Source: CAWAWP01 sp963841205
Lineage (GTDB): Bacteria > Chloroflexota > Ktedonobacteria > Ktedonobacterales > JADMIN01
Length of the DNA stretch: 64,000 nucleotides
NCBI GenBank assembly: GCA_963841205.1
Contig: CAWJCH010000027.1
Location: 4,147-68,146, forward strand
Direction of reading: 5' to 3'
Shown: positions 27,348-35,918 of the stretch, piece after piece
Layout: each line of letters starts with the position of its first letter
Position numbering within the stretch: position 1 is the first letter of the stretch
Notes under the pieces: generated by a model
Told to the model about the DNA's origin: nothing
Seen by the model: only the letters and a program-made list of their open reading frames with translations
The model's database searches: none
Program-made: the position numbers and the translations under genes

Positions 27348-27827
27348 ATGCGAGCGCTTGTCGCCGGTGCGAGTAGGGCTCTCGGCAGGCCCCTCGTGGC
27401 GCAGCTGGTGACTGCCGGCCACACGCTCGTCGGCATGACCCGTTCGGATCGCGCAGCGCAGCCCTTGGGCGCCGTGGAAGCCGAACCTGTGGTGGCTGAT
27501 GCCCTGGATGCCGCCGCCGTCGAGCACGCCGTCCGCGGCGTTCGGCCGGAGGCACTGCGCGATACACTCGCGGCGAGCAACTAGATCCGGACCGTGGGCG
27601 GTGCGAACGTCCAGGCGGCGGCCGGGAGGGCGGGAGCGCGCCGGTACATTGCCCAGTCGGGCTGCTACTACTACGTTCCCGTACGTTCCCGGCCCGGTCT
27701 CGCCACCGAAGAGTCCAGCCTCGCTGTCGACGCCCTGCCCTTCATCGCGGGAGGTGCCCGGGCGCTGCTAGGGGTCGAGTCGACGGCCGCCTATCGGCTA
27801 CCTAAGAGAGGCATTCCAGGCGGTTGA
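27348..27827 (+). pseudogene. NAD(P)-binding epimerase-type gene, broken
   Basis: Starts properly (GAGGAGGTAGAG before the ATG) with MRALVAGASRALGRPLVAQL, a Rossmann start (GASRALG), and runs to ALRDTLAASN, where a TAG stops it at 27582. The same frame continues IRTVGGANVQAAAGRAGARR then YIAQSGCYYY, the next part expected of an atypical short-chain dehydrogenase. It ends early at 27827 after a foreign-looking tail. A nonsense mutation plus truncation: not functional. Confidence 0.72.
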
Positions 27828-27890
27828 GCAGGGCCTCCAAGGGTACGCGCGCGGAATAATCATTTTGCGCGTAGTGGAAAGGGATGACCT

Positions 27891-28766
27891 ATGATGCTTG
27901 TCACAGGCGCAACGAGTGCTGTTGGGACTGCCGTCCTGAAAGAACTCCTGGCACGGAAGATCCCCGTGCGCGCCTTCGTGCATCAACCAGCGGCGGCTGA
28001 AAGGCTGGAAGCGCAGGGCGCAGAAGCACTTGTAGGGGATATGACAGAGCGAGCTAGCGCCCAAAGAGCGCTTCAGGGAATCGAACGGGTCTATCTGATT
28101 TCCCCTACCACTGAGCAACTCTTCGCGATCGAGCACCTCTGGGCCGAGGAAGCCAGAAAAGCGGGGATACACTCCGTCGTCAAACAATCGGAAATAGGGG
28201 CAGATCCTCAATCATTCAGCCCGTTACTGCAACAGCATGGGAGAGCAGAGGCCGCCCTTCGCACCTCAGGGGTCCCCTACACCATTCTCCGTACGCTCTA
28301 CTTCATGCAGAACTTTGGCCCCATGTACGCCCAGTCAATTCGGACCAGCGGCATGATCGGTGCCCCGCTGGCCGATGCACGGATTAGCTATGTGGATGCA
28401 CGCGATGTGGGTGCGGTTGCAGCACGTCTGCTCACCGAAGAGGGGCACCAAGACCAGGAATATGAGGTGACTGGCCCAGAAGCCCTCTCCTGTGGGCAAT
28501 TGGCGGAGATATTCTCTGCCGTATTGGATGTGCCAGTTCGCTACACGGACATCTCTGATGAGGAGGCGCAACAGGCGCTCTTGAAACGCTATTCAGCCTG
28601 GACGGCTCATGCCGTCCTCACCCTCCTGCAATTTTATCGCCAGGGGGGTGGCGCCAGGGTTACTCGGGTGATCGAGGATATAACGGCCCACAAACCGCGT
28701 ACGGTCGTCACCTACCTGACTGAGCATCTACAGACGTTCCAGATCATAAAGGGAGGCGTCCCGTGA
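27891..28766 (+). CDS. NmrA-like NAD(P)-binding oxidoreductase
   Basis: 291 residues, AAAGGGA upstream. Atypical short-chain dehydrogenase of the NmrA/azoreductase-like type: nucleotide motif VTGATSAVG (residues 4-12), LVGDMTERASAQRALQGIER for the ribose contact, VYLISPTTEQ, then YTILRTLYFMQNFG and SYVDARDVGAVAARLL, which are typical of the family. The Tyr-x-x-x-Lys pair of classical SDRs is absent, as usual here. GC is somewhat lower than its neighbours. Its stop overlaps the start of the following oxidoreductase, so they form an operon; a redox or detoxification role is likely. Confidence 0.83.
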   Translation: MMLVTGATSAVGTAVLKELLARKIPVRAFVHQPAAAERLEAQGAEALVGDMTERASAQRALQGIERVYLISPTTEQLFAIEHLWAEEARKAGIHSVVKQSEIGADPQSFSPLLQQHGRAEAALRTSGVPYTILRTLYFMQNFGPMYAQSIRTSGMIGAPLADARISYVDARDVGAVAARLLTEEGHQDQEYEVTGPEALSCGQLAEIFSAVLDVPVRYTDISDEEAQQALLKRYSAWTAHAVLTLLQFYRQGGGARVTRVIEDITAHKPRTVVTYLTEHLQTFQIIKGGVP

Positions 28767-29752
28767 CCGTGTCGACGATGAAAGCCGCCTGCCTCAACGC
28801 GCACGAAGGGCTCGAGCACCTGGTCTACCAGGAGGTCCCGCGCCCGCAGCCCGGGCCGGGCGAGGTGTTGGTGCAGGTCCACGCGACCGCGATTACGCCC
28901 ACCGAGGTCAGCTGGTCACCGACCTGGCAGACCGCAACCGGCGCCGACCGCCCGTTTCCCATCATTCTCGGGCATGAATTCTCCGGGATCGTCGCCGCGC
29001 TCGGCCCCGGCGTCGCCCGCTCGGCGGACGCGCCCGACGCGATCACCGGCGGCATGGCGATCTATGGGATGAACGATTGGGATCGCCAGGGCGCAGACGC
29101 CGAATACTGCCTCGCCCGACCGGACCAGGTCGCGCCCAAGCCGCGCTCGCTCGATGCTGTGCAGGCGGCGGTGGTCCCCATCTCCGGCCTCACCGCCTGG
29201 CAGGCACTGTTCGAGCATGCCCAGCTGGCCGCCGGGCAACGGATCCTGATTCATGGCGCCACCGGCGGCGTGGGGAGTTTTGCCGTCCAATTGGCGCACG
29301 GGAAGGGGGCGCATACCATCGGGACCACCTCGACGCGCCACGCCGCCCTCGCGCGCGAGCTCGGCGCCGACGAGGTGGTGGACTATACCGCGCAGCGCTT
29401 TGACGAGACCGTCCATGACGTCGATGTGGTGCTCGACACCGTGGGGGGCGAGACGCTGGAGCGCTCCTGGGCCGTGCTCAAACCGGGCGGCGTGCTCGTT
29501 TCCATCATCGCCCCACCACCCGAATCAGCGGCGAAGCAGCGTGCCACCGCTGCGGGCATCCGCAGCATCTTCTTCATCGTCGAGCCCAAACAGGCACAGC
29601 TCGTGGAGCTGGGGCAGCTGCTCGACGCCGGACAGATTCGTCCCATCGTCGCGGACGTGTACGCGCTGGAGCAAGCACGCGAAGCCTACACCCACGGCCA
29701 AGAACGGCACCAGCCGGGCAAGGTCGTGCTGCAGGTTGTCCGGGTAAGCTGA
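28763..29752 (+). CDS. zinc-less quinone-oxidoreductase-like MDR protein
   Basis: 329 residues from a GTG that overlaps the previous stop codon (GTGA), so translation is coupled. Medium-chain reductase fold: GroES-like half (VHATAITPTEVSWSP, LGHEFSGIVAALGPGV) and NADP-binding half with HGATGGVGSFAVQLA and the 'TTSTRHAALARELGADEVVD' region. No structural zinc Cys cluster, so it belongs with NADPH:quinone reductases/enoyl reductases. The end (IVADVYALEQAREAYTHG ... KVVLQV) is complete. Substrate unknown. Confidence 0.87.
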   Translation: MTVSTMKAACLNAHEGLEHLVYQEVPRPQPGPGEVLVQVHATAITPTEVSWSPTWQTATGADRPFPIILGHEFSGIVAALGPGVARSADAPDAITGGMAIYGMNDWDRQGADAEYCLARPDQVAPKPRSLDAVQAAVVPISGLTAWQALFEHAQLAAGQRILIHGATGGVGSFAVQLAHGKGAHTIGTTSTRHAALARELGADEVVDYTAQRFDETVHDVDVVLDTVGGETLERSWAVLKPGGVLVSIIAPPPESAAKQRATAAGIRSIFFIVEPKQAQLVELGQLLDAGQIRPIVADVYALEQAREAYTHGQERHQPGKVVLQVVRVS

Positions 29753-29763
29753 TCGGTAACTGC

Positions 29764-30360
29764 TCAGACGAAGTCTGGATAGAAGAGTTGTCCGGCGAAA
29801 AGCGTCTCCAGGGCCGCGAGGAGGCGGTAGCCTTGCTTGCGTAAGGTCGACAGATAGCTTCTAAGGCGGGCGAACGCCTCCGCGCCCGCGTCGCTGCGGA
29901 CGCAGCCCGACCCTTTCTGCTGGAGCTTGAGCGTCCGCAGGTCGCGCTCCGCCTGGTGGTGGTCGAAGGGGATCGTCAGGTCGTCCAAGAACGCCAGCAC
30001 AGCGTCCTGGTCCAGGAGGAGCCGTTGCAGCAGGTTGCGGGAAGGCGACTGCGCCAGGCGGCCCCGGCGGTGGGGTCGCCGAGCGGGGGGTGGATTGGCC
30101 GCCAGCCCTGCGGCCAGGAGCCGCTCCAGGAGCCGCTCGTAGTGGGCGACGAAGGCATCCTGTGTGGCAGCGGCGAGCTGGCGCTGCCCCTGTAGGCATG
30201 CCTGTGCGACGGCCGCTTTCATCTCCAAGAGCAGCGCTTTGAGGTCTTGGGCCCACCCTTGCTGGTACTGCTCCTCGAGGAAGGTGAGCTCGCGTAGGTG
30301 GTGGATGTTGCACAGCGCGTGGCGGCAGTGTTGCTTCCCCTTTGCTGCGGGTGCGTCAAC
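29764..30360 (-). pseudogene. IS66-family transposase, C-terminal fragment
   Basis: Reads CRHALCNIHHLRELTFLEEQ, then FLDDLTIPFDHHQAERDLRT and LKLQQKGSGCVRSDAGAEAF, the well-known last third of IS66-type DDE transposases including the catalytic Glu (in AERD). The normal N-terminal two thirds are missing and the frame fades upstream near 30360. The stop at 29764 lies 11 bases from the oxidoreductase stop. Inactive remnant. Confidence 0.82.
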
Positions 30361-30381
30361 AGGATAATCGCCAAAAAGAAT

Positions 30382-30408
30382 GCCCGCACCTCTGACACTG
30401 GTGCGGGC
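30382..30408. terminator. GC hairpin at the border of the IS66 remnant
   Basis: Arms GCCCGCACC and GGTGCGGGC, loop of nine bases. It lies after the 3' end of the minus-strand regulator gene and could end its transcript. Confidence 0.6.
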
Positions 30409-30466
30409 GGGGGCGCCGGAGCTTCAGGATAAAGAGTGACGCCGTTCCTAGTGTATCACGCGCGGG

Positions 30467-31018
30467 CTACTGCGCCTGCTCGGACTCCCCGAGGATGAAG
30501 CGCGCGAACTCCAGCAGCGTCCGGGCGTGGCTGGGGTCATGCTCCGTCAGGTGCAGGTAGAGGTCGCCGAGCGCGCGAGCCTCCGCGCGCTTGTTGGTGG
30601 GCCGCTCGCCGCGCGACGCCAGGTCGTCCTCGGCGGTGGCGAAGTCCCACGCCTCCTGCGCGGTGGCGCCGTAGCGTTCCAGCAGGTAGTTCACCACCAT
30701 GTAGTTGATGCGCTCCCGGTTCTCCGCGACGGCTGGATCCGTCAACTGCTCGAGCGACCAGAGCGTCCGCTTCGTGAGCGAGGTGACGCCATCGGCCTCA
30801 GCCGCTGCGCACACCTCGTCCATCGTCTCGTCGGACCGTTCCCGCAACTGCCGCAGGAAGAGCCCCAGGCGTTGCTTCCTACGCGTCTCCAGCGCGCCCC
30901 AGTCGTGGAGGCGCAGGCGCGCGACGCCCGCCGACAAGCTCGCTATGTTCACGATGGGTGCCGAGGTCCGCGCGCCTTCCTGGCCTCGCTTGCTCCGTCC
31001 AGCCATGGTCATCACCAT
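30467..31018 (-). CDS. putative regulator of the integrative element
   Basis: 183 residues from the ATG at 31018, with GGAGAGGAG five bases upstream. The middle reads RKQRLGLFLRQLRERSDETM followed by SLTKRTLWSLEQL, like a Cro/XRE helix-turn-helix where the recognition helix is 'LTKRTLWSLEQL'. The C-terminal half is helical (ARTLLEFARFIL). It is divergent from the ribbon-helix-helix gene, and the intergenic region has a palindrome over a promoter, which fits a repressor/switch pair. Family match is by pattern only. Confidence 0.6.
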   Translation of the reverse strand: MVMTMAGRSKRGQEGARTSAPIVNIASLSAGVARLRLHDWGALETRRKQRLGLFLRQLRERSDETMDEVCAAAEADGVTSLTKRTLWSLEQLTDPAVAENRERINYMVVNYLLERYGATAQEAWDFATAEDDLASRGERPTNKRAEARALGDLYLHLTEHDPSHARTLLEFARFILGESEQAQ

Positions 31019-31112
31019 CAATGCTCCTCTCCGTGCAACTTACGCGCCAATACTACCCGACGAAGTGCGTTCGTGTCTACCTTTCAGTTGCCTTGTGTGA
31101 CGACTCGCAGTA

Positions 31113-31131
31113 AATAACGCACCGTGTTATT
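31113..31131. promoter_or_regulatory. palindromic operator AATAAC-N7-GTTATT
   Basis: Perfect inverted repeat whose right half overlaps the -35 box at 31130. It is well placed for repression of the rightward promoter, and possibly of the leftward one. Binding protein unknown: the HTH or the ribbon-helix-helix product are candidates. Confidence 0.5.
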
Positions 31132-31159
31132 GACAATTTAGCAACGTGGCGAGTATAGT
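31130..31159 (+). promoter_or_regulatory. sigma70 promoter of the element's rightward genes
   Basis: TTGACA, 18-base spacer, TATAGT, followed 47 bases later by the GTG start of the ribbon-helix-helix gene. Confidence 0.72.
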
Positions 31160-31205
31160 TATCACCAGGGGCGCGGTGAATGCGCCGACGGAAGGGAGAA
31201 GGGTT

Positions 31206-31388
31206 GTGGCCAACAAGATCGTACCGGGCGCCAGCGCCGTGTTCGTCCGCATGCCCGTTGACCTGCGGACGCGCCTGGAGCAGGCGGCAGCGCGCGAGCG
31301 GCGCACGCTGACGGGGCAGGTGATCGTCTTCGTGGAGGAGGCGCTCGCCACGCGCGAGCGACAGGAGAACATCGAGCGGGCCAGCTAG
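31206..31388 (+). CDS. ribbon-helix-helix (Arc-type) protein
   Basis: 60 residues; the GTG at 31206 follows GGGAGAAG. Sequence MANKIVPGASAVFVRMPVDL, then RTRLEQAAARERRTLTGQVI. The strand 'AVFVRMPVDL' and the two helices are the classic Arc/CopG pattern, which binds DNA as a dimer. Probably a transcriptional regulator of the element. A longer frame from 31146 exists, but the ribosome binding site and fold favour this start. Confidence 0.75.
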   Translation: MANKIVPGASAVFVRMPVDLRTRLEQAAARERRTLTGQVIVFVEEALATRERQENIERAS

Positions 31389-31681
31389 GCGTCGCTTCGT
31401 GCGCGCCGTGTTGCGTTATTGACGATGACTCGGAGCGTCTGAGAGAGGAGGATCGGGAGCAAGAGGAACGCCCAGAGAGCACGAGACGCCGACCACGGCA
31501 ATGATCGGCGCCCGAAGAGTCAGCAGAGTCAACCCATTGAGTAATTCGCCCGCAGCCAGTATAGCATGGCGCGGGCCTCTGAGGAAGGTACGTCCAGCAG
31601 TGACCACCCAAGCAACGCAGACCAAAATCGACCTCGCCGCCTTCGGACACGAGGAGCTTCTCGAGCGTCGAGATCCTCCGC

Positions 31682-32458
31682 GTGGACCCCAGCTATCAGC
31701 GGGCTCTCAGCCCCTTACGCGTCGCCAAGATGGTCAAGGCGTTCGACCCGCGCCTCGTCGGACGCCTCGTGGTGTCTCGCAGGCGCGACGGCGACCTGTA
31801 CATCATCGACGGGCAGCATCGCCACGCCGTCGTGAATGCGTGCGGCGTCCCCTTCGTGCTGTGTCTCGTCTACGACGAGCTCACCCTGGAGGACGAGCGG
31901 TGGCTCTTCCGCGAGCTTGACACGACGCAGAAGGGCTTGACGCCCTTCCAGGTGCATCACGCTGGCAGCGCGGAGGCGCAGGAGATCGACACGATCCTGG
32001 CGCGCTACGGGCTGCACCTCGTGGAGAAGAATGCCGCGCGCATGTGGGGCAACGTCGCCGCCGTCAATGCCATCTATAGCATCTATCGCACGCGGCGGGT
32101 CGTGCGGGGCGCCGCGCTCGTCCACCTGCTCCAGGTGCTCGCCGCCTCGTGGCACGGCGAGGCAGCCGCCATGCGGGTCGAGGTGCTCAACGGCCTGCAC
32201 CTCTTCCTCACGCGCGTGCAGGACTTGCCCATGTATTCGGACGACGCGCTCATCAAGGTCATGCAGGGCGTGACGCCCGAGCAGGTGATCCGCGAGGCCC
32301 GCAACATGGCGGACGCGCTGCGCTACCGCGTCGATTCGGTGGTGCCGCTCGTCCTGCGCAACCACTACAACAAGCATCGTCGCGCCTCCACGCGGCTGCC
32401 GGAGACGACGATCAGCCTCGTCCACTCCAGCGCCACCGTCGAGCAGGCGTCGGCCTAG
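31682..32458 (+). CDS. ParB-N-like (DGQHR-type) protein
   Basis: 258 residues in this frame. Contains VDPSYQRALSPLRVAKMVKA then DLYIIDGQHRHAVVNACG: the ParB/Srx N-terminal fold with the GQHR nucleotide-binding motif, as in many phage and plasmid proteins. Such proteins may bind CTP or DNA. The GTG at 31682 truncates the first strand (SSVEILRVDPSY is in frame but lacks a start). Another frame starts at GTG 31600 behind GAGGAAGG and reads MTTQATQTKIDLAAFGHEEL. I infer a one-base shift near 31650 that joined these originally. The C-terminal half is helical and unassigned. Followed by a methylase and a nuclease-like gene. Confidence 0.72.
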   Translation: MDPSYQRALSPLRVAKMVKAFDPRLVGRLVVSRRRDGDLYIIDGQHRHAVVNACGVPFVLCLVYDELTLEDERWLFRELDTTQKGLTPFQVHHAGSAEAQEIDTILARYGLHLVEKNAARMWGNVAAVNAIYSIYRTRRVVRGAALVHLLQVLAASWHGEAAAMRVEVLNGLHLFLTRVQDLPMYSDDALIKVMQGVTPEQVIREARNMADALRYRVDSVVPLVLRNHYNKHRRASTRLPETTISLVHSSATVEQASA

Positions 32459-32491
32459 CAAGTATCGGGCCGGAAGGAGGAGCGCACGCCC

Positions 32492-32977
32492 ATGGACCCG
32501 ATCCTGTTGAGCAGCGAGAGCGACCGCTGGTTTACCCCAAAAGACTGGATGGCCGAGTGGGAGGCGTTCCTCGGCCCCTTCATGGACCCGTGCCCCGCGC
32601 TGGCGGAGGGCGAGCCCCTGGTGGACGGCCTGAGCATCCCGTGGGTGGGCGCCGTCGGCGTCAACCCACCATTCTCCCGCAAGCTGAAGAAGCCGATCGA
32701 GCCCTGGATCACCAAGTGGTGCACGGAGCCCCTCGTCACGGAAGGGCTCTTGCTCGTGCCCTCGCGCACGGGCACGCGGTGGTTTCAGCGGCAGCTTCTG
32801 GGCCGCTATCCCATGTGCCTCTTCGAGGGGCGAGGCCACTTCTCAGGGCATCGCAACGGGGCGACCTTCGACTCCGTGCTCGTCTACCGTGGCCCACGTC
32901 CGGCTGCCTTCGCCGAAGCCTTCGGGCATCGCGGCGGCATGATTCTCGCCGCCTGGCCGCGCAGGAGGGCCGCATGA
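32492..32977 (+). CDS. phage-type DNA N6-adenine methyltransferase
   Basis: 161 residues. WFTPKDWMAEWEAFLGPFMD at the N-terminus and the catalytic motif NPPF (in VGVNPPFSRKLKKPIEPW) match the Dam family found in phages (motif IV N-P-P-F/Y). The tail LLLVPSRTGTRWFQRQLLGR, then FDSVLVYRG, also fits. It methylates adenine, likely to hide the element's DNA from restriction or to control it. Overlaps the next gene by four bases (ATGA), a sign of translational coupling to the nuclease-like partner. Confidence 0.83.
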   Translation: MDPILLSSESDRWFTPKDWMAEWEAFLGPFMDPCPALAEGEPLVDGLSIPWVGAVGVNPPFSRKLKKPIEPWITKWCTEPLVTEGLLLVPSRTGTRWFQRQLLGRYPMCLFEGRGHFSGHRNGATFDSVLVYRGPRPAAFAEAFGHRGGMILAAWPRRRAA

Positions 32978-33390
32978 GGAAGGTGGCCGCGCCACGCAGG
33001 CCCGAGACGCCGCTGGAGATGCAGTTGGCGCTCCAGATCCGCGCGGTAGGGCTGCCAGAGCCAGAGTGGGGCGTGCGCTGGCATCCTAAGCGCCTGTGGC
33101 GCGCGGATGCGGGCTACCGCGCGATCTGGCTCCTGATAGAGGTGGAGGGCGGCGTCACGCCCTTCCGCGACAAGAAGGGCAACCTGCGTCAGGGGCGCCA
33201 CAACTCCATCCTCGGGTACGAGGGTGATTGTTTGAAGTATTCCGAGGCTGCGATCCTCGGCTGGCACGTCATCAGGGTCACTCGCCGCATGTTGGATGAC
33301 GGGCGAGCAATCGCGCTGATCGAGCGCGCCTTCCGGGCTCTCGCGGCGGCATATGGCGAAAGGTCGGCAACGGGTCGGCCTGGAGCATAG
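32974..33390 (+). CDS. PD-(D/E)XK-like nuclease domain protein
   Basis: 138 residues. Motif order: RPETPLEMQLALQIRAVGLP (Glu in helix 1), WRADAGYRAIWLLIEVEGG (acidic residue then E-V-E), RHNSILGYEGDCLKYSEAAI, LGWHVIRVTRRMLDDGRAI. This is the pattern of small Vsr/DUF559-like restriction-fold endonucleases. The Asp of the usual 'D(F/L)...' position is D39, and IEVEGG holds the second acid. Coupled to the adenine methylase by a 4-base overlap, so the pair looks like a compact modification-plus-nuclease unit. Activity is inferred. Confidence 0.72.
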   Translation: MRKVAAPRRPETPLEMQLALQIRAVGLPEPEWGVRWHPKRLWRADAGYRAIWLLIEVEGGVTPFRDKKGNLRQGRHNSILGYEGDCLKYSEAAILGWHVIRVTRRMLDDGRAIALIERAFRALAAAYGERSATGRPGA

Positions 33391-33423
33391 AAGAGTGTTG
33401 GCTGGATAGAAGGGTTGTGGACC

Positions 33424-33687
33424 GTGCCACCAAAGGGCAGGAGCGAGAACGCGCAGAACGTGGGCCTGGAGAGCATCAACGCTATCCGGGCGCAGATGGA
33501 GATCCTTCGCGCGAGGCTTGCGTCGTTCTACGTCACCATCGATGACGAGAAGTATCCGATCGTGGAGGCGGAGGTGGGCGACGTGCTCCACGCCGTCCGG
33601 CAGGCGTGCAAGCGCATGCGCAAGGCACAAGCGGCCCTCGCGCAGGAGGCGCTCCCAGGATTCAGCGACATTGGCAACGTGGCGTAA
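33424..33687 (+). CDS. small helical protein, unknown
   Basis: About 87 residues from the GTG at 33424 (MPPKGRSENAQNVGLESINA). Two long helices (INAIRAQMEILRARLASFYV, then VLHAVRQACKRMRKAQAALA) suggest a coiled-coil dimer. No family recognised. It keeps the direction and close spacing of the element's operon. Confidence 0.55.
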   Translation: MPPKGRSENAQNVGLESINAIRAQMEILRARLASFYVTIDDEKYPIVEAEVGDVLHAVRQACKRMRKAQAALAQEALPGFSDIGNVA

Positions 33688-33762
33688 CACCCACGTCCGT
33701 TCCGAGCAGATGCCGCGCGTCACTCCGGCGCACGGCATCCCAATACGAAGGTGAGCTCGCAG

Positions 33763-34137
33763 ATGGACACTGGACTGAAGAATCGGCGGAAGGCGTCTGC
33801 GAAGCCCAAGCAGGCGCCAGCGCCCTCGAAGCGGCGGCGGGTGGCGGGCATTGACGATAGCGTGCCGCTCTTGCTCTACACCGTTGAGCAGGCGGCGCAG
33901 GCGCTGAACATCAGCGAGGCGTACGCGCGCAGGATGATCTGCCGCAACGACAGGGGCGAGTTCGGCGGCCTGCGCGCCGTCACCATCGGCCAGCGCATGC
34001 GTCGCGTTCCGGTATGGGAGATTGAGCGGTTCGCTCGTGCACTGGCGGGCGAGTCGGCGGATACTGTGCCGGACGCCCAAGGCGTATGGCTGTCGCACGG
34101 TGCGGCCATGCCGACACCCTTCGGGCGGGGAGTGTAG
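33763..34137 (+). CDS. excisionase-like MerR-type HTH protein
   Basis: 124 residues; the ATG at 33763 follows AAGGTGAG. Basic N-terminus (KNRRKASAKPKQ), then LYTVEQAAQALNISEAYARR MICRND with VPVWEIERFARAL, the HTH_17/excisionase pattern (helix-turn-helix plus the wing 'RVPVWEIERF'). It lies three bases upstream of the integrase gene, the classic xis-int order. It likely steers the integrase toward excision. Confidence 0.75.
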   Translation: MDTGLKNRRKASAKPKQAPAPSKRRRVAGIDDSVPLLLYTVEQAAQALNISEAYARRMICRNDRGEFGGLRAVTIGQRMRRVPVWEIERFARALAGESADTVPDAQGVWLSHGAAMPTPFGRGV

Positions 34138-34140
34138 ACA

Positions 34141-35322
34141 ATGGCACGCAGACGGGGCCGAGGAGAAGGGTCCATCTACCTTCGCCAGGACGGGCGCTGG
34201 GAGGCGCGTATCACGGTCGCACCAGGAGAGCGGAAGAGCTACCTGGGGCGAACGCGGACGGAAGCCTTGCAGAAGATGCAGCAGGGACAGCGCGACCTCA
34301 GCGAGGGCATTCACCCCGCTGACGAGCGAACGACCGTCGGGCAGTACCTCGCGGGCTGGTTGGAGGCGAAGAAGCCGCAAGTCTCGCTCGACTCCTGGCA
34401 CAACTACCGCAGCCACGTCAACATGCACATCACCCCGCACATCGGGCGCATCCGACTGGCGCGGCTGACGGGCCACGACCTCGACCGGCTCTATGGGCGC
34501 CTCATCGAGTCGGGGCTGGCGCCCAAGACGGTGCGCGACGTGCGAGCTGTCATCCGTGACGCGCTGGGCGCGGCGGAGCGTTAGGGAGTTGTGCCGCGCA
34601 ACGTGGCGACGACCTCCAGCGCGCCCCGGCGAGAGCAGCGGGAGATGCAACCGCTGACGAAGGAGCAGGCGCGGAAGCTCATCGAGGTGGTGAACGCGAC
34701 GGGCGACCGACAGCGGGCCTTGTGGATGCTGGCGCTGGCGACGGGCATGCGGCAGGGCGAGATACTGGCGCTGACGTGGCGCGCGGTGGACCTCCCGGCG
34801 AAGCTCGTTCATGTGCGCCGCACCCTGAAACGGCGCGCGGAGGCAGACGGCGGCTACGCCGTCAAGGAGCCCAAGACGAAGCGGTCGCGGCGCTCGGTGC
34901 GTATCCCGCCCGACGTGGTGGCGGCGCTGAAGGAGCACCGCACGCGGCAGGCGCAGGAACGACTCGCGATGGGCCCGGCGTGGCACACCGACCTCGACCT
35001 CGTGTTCTGTCGCCAGGATGGCTATTACCTCGCCAACAATACCAATCGCGCCCAGTTCCACTCGCTGCTGAAGCGCGCAGGATTGCCGCAGGTGCGCGTC
35101 CACGACTTGCGCCACACCTTCGCCACGCTCGCGCTGGCGGCGGGGATCAACGTCAAAGTGGTCAGCGAGATCCTCGGGCACGCCAACATCGGCATCACCC
35201 TCGAAGTCTACGGGCACGTCATGCCCGACATGCAGGAACACGCCGTCGCGGCCATCAGCGACGTCCTCTTCGCGCCAGAGCCCTCACCGGACGAGGACCG
35301 ATTGCCAAGCGTGCGCCACTGA
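34141..35322 (+). pseudogene. tyrosine integrase interrupted by one amber codon
   Basis: One continuous frame of 394 codons with a single TAG at 34582-34584. Upstream: N-terminal arm-binding strand part (RRGRGEGSIYLRQDGRWEAR) and SAM-like core-binding domain (TVGQYLAGWLEAKKPQVSLD). Downstream: the catalytic domain with TGMRQGEIL (Arg I), VHDLRHTFATL (His-x-x-Arg), ILGHANI (His) and LEVYGHV (Tyr nucleophile), all intact. The context AER*GVVPRN matches the usual AERWG(V/L)VPRN, so TGG probably became TAG. Product is lost unless the stop is read through or re-initiation occurs at the GTG at 34591. Confidence 0.87.
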
Positions 35323-35330
35323 TGTATAAT
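35302..35330 (+). promoter_or_regulatory. promoter of the XRE gene
   Basis: TTGCCA, 17-base spacer, TATAAT; it lies over the integrase 3' end, 50 bases before the XRE start codon. Confidence 0.7.
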
Positions 35331-35379
35331 GCGAGTAGCACCAAATAACGCCGCGTGCAGGTTAGGGGAGGAGGAAAGG

Positions 35380-35610
35380 ATGGGTCATGGTGTCGTAGGC
35401 GCGCTCGTGCCGCGCCTCGCGGAGTGGAGAGATCGCAAGCTGATGACGCAGGAGGAGCTCGCCCAGGCGGCGGGCGTCTCGCGCGTCACCGTCAATCGTG
35501 CAGAGCGCGGAGAGCGCGTCTCGTACGAAACGGTGCGCGGGCTTGCCTCCGCGCTTGGTGTCTCGACGGACGATCTTCGCTATGCTGTGGAGCCTCAAAC
35601 GGCTGGCTGA
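35380..35610 (+). CDS. XRE-family HTH regulator
   Basis: 76 residues starting MGHGVVGALVPRLAEWRDRK. Cro/C1 helix-turn-helix: LMTQEELAQAAGVSRVTVNR AERGERVSYETVRGLASALG, with the recognition helix 'SRVTVNRAERG'. Purine-rich GGGGAGGAGGAAAGG precedes the ATG. It has its own strong promoter, separate from the integrase. Probable repressor or immunity regulator of the element. Confidence 0.83.
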   Translation: MGHGVVGALVPRLAEWRDRKLMTQEELAQAAGVSRVTVNRAERGERVSYETVRGLASALGVSTDDLRYAVEPQTAG

Positions 35611-35918
35611 CTGATCGCTTCGCGTGGTCGTTTTTGGGGTCAATGTCGGCAGATATGCCGAAGTCGCCACGGAACGGGAGGGAGTGATGGAGAACAAACC
35701 GTGAATTCAAGGGGATTCATGAGGAGCGAGATGGAGTGTTTGGCCCAAGCTATTGTACCATACCCGCGCCGCCGGCGACAGTCATTCGTCCCGGCCCACC
35801 AGCGCCCTCCGCGCACAGCATCCTTGACAGCCCCGCCGCGGCGTCGCTATACTTCGGCTGCCGCGCACGCACCCGGTACACGCAAGATATTGCAGCGTAC
35901 CGTCCGCGGCGCCCCCCC
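35611..35918. other. intergenic region before the tRNA
   Basis: No gene. It holds the tRNA promoter near its right end and a few short frames without support. Confidence 0.45.
35824..35853 (+). promoter_or_regulatory. promoter of tRNA-Thr
   Basis: TTGACA, 18-base spacer, TATACT, 66 bases upstream of the tRNA 5' end. Confidence 0.75.

Noticed and set aside
32884..35241. A 785-codon open frame on the minus strand
   Set aside because: It is antisense to the nuclease-like, xis and integrase genes, which have clear motifs; GC-rich codon use opens the reverse frame. Its Arg/His/Leu-rich product has no family.
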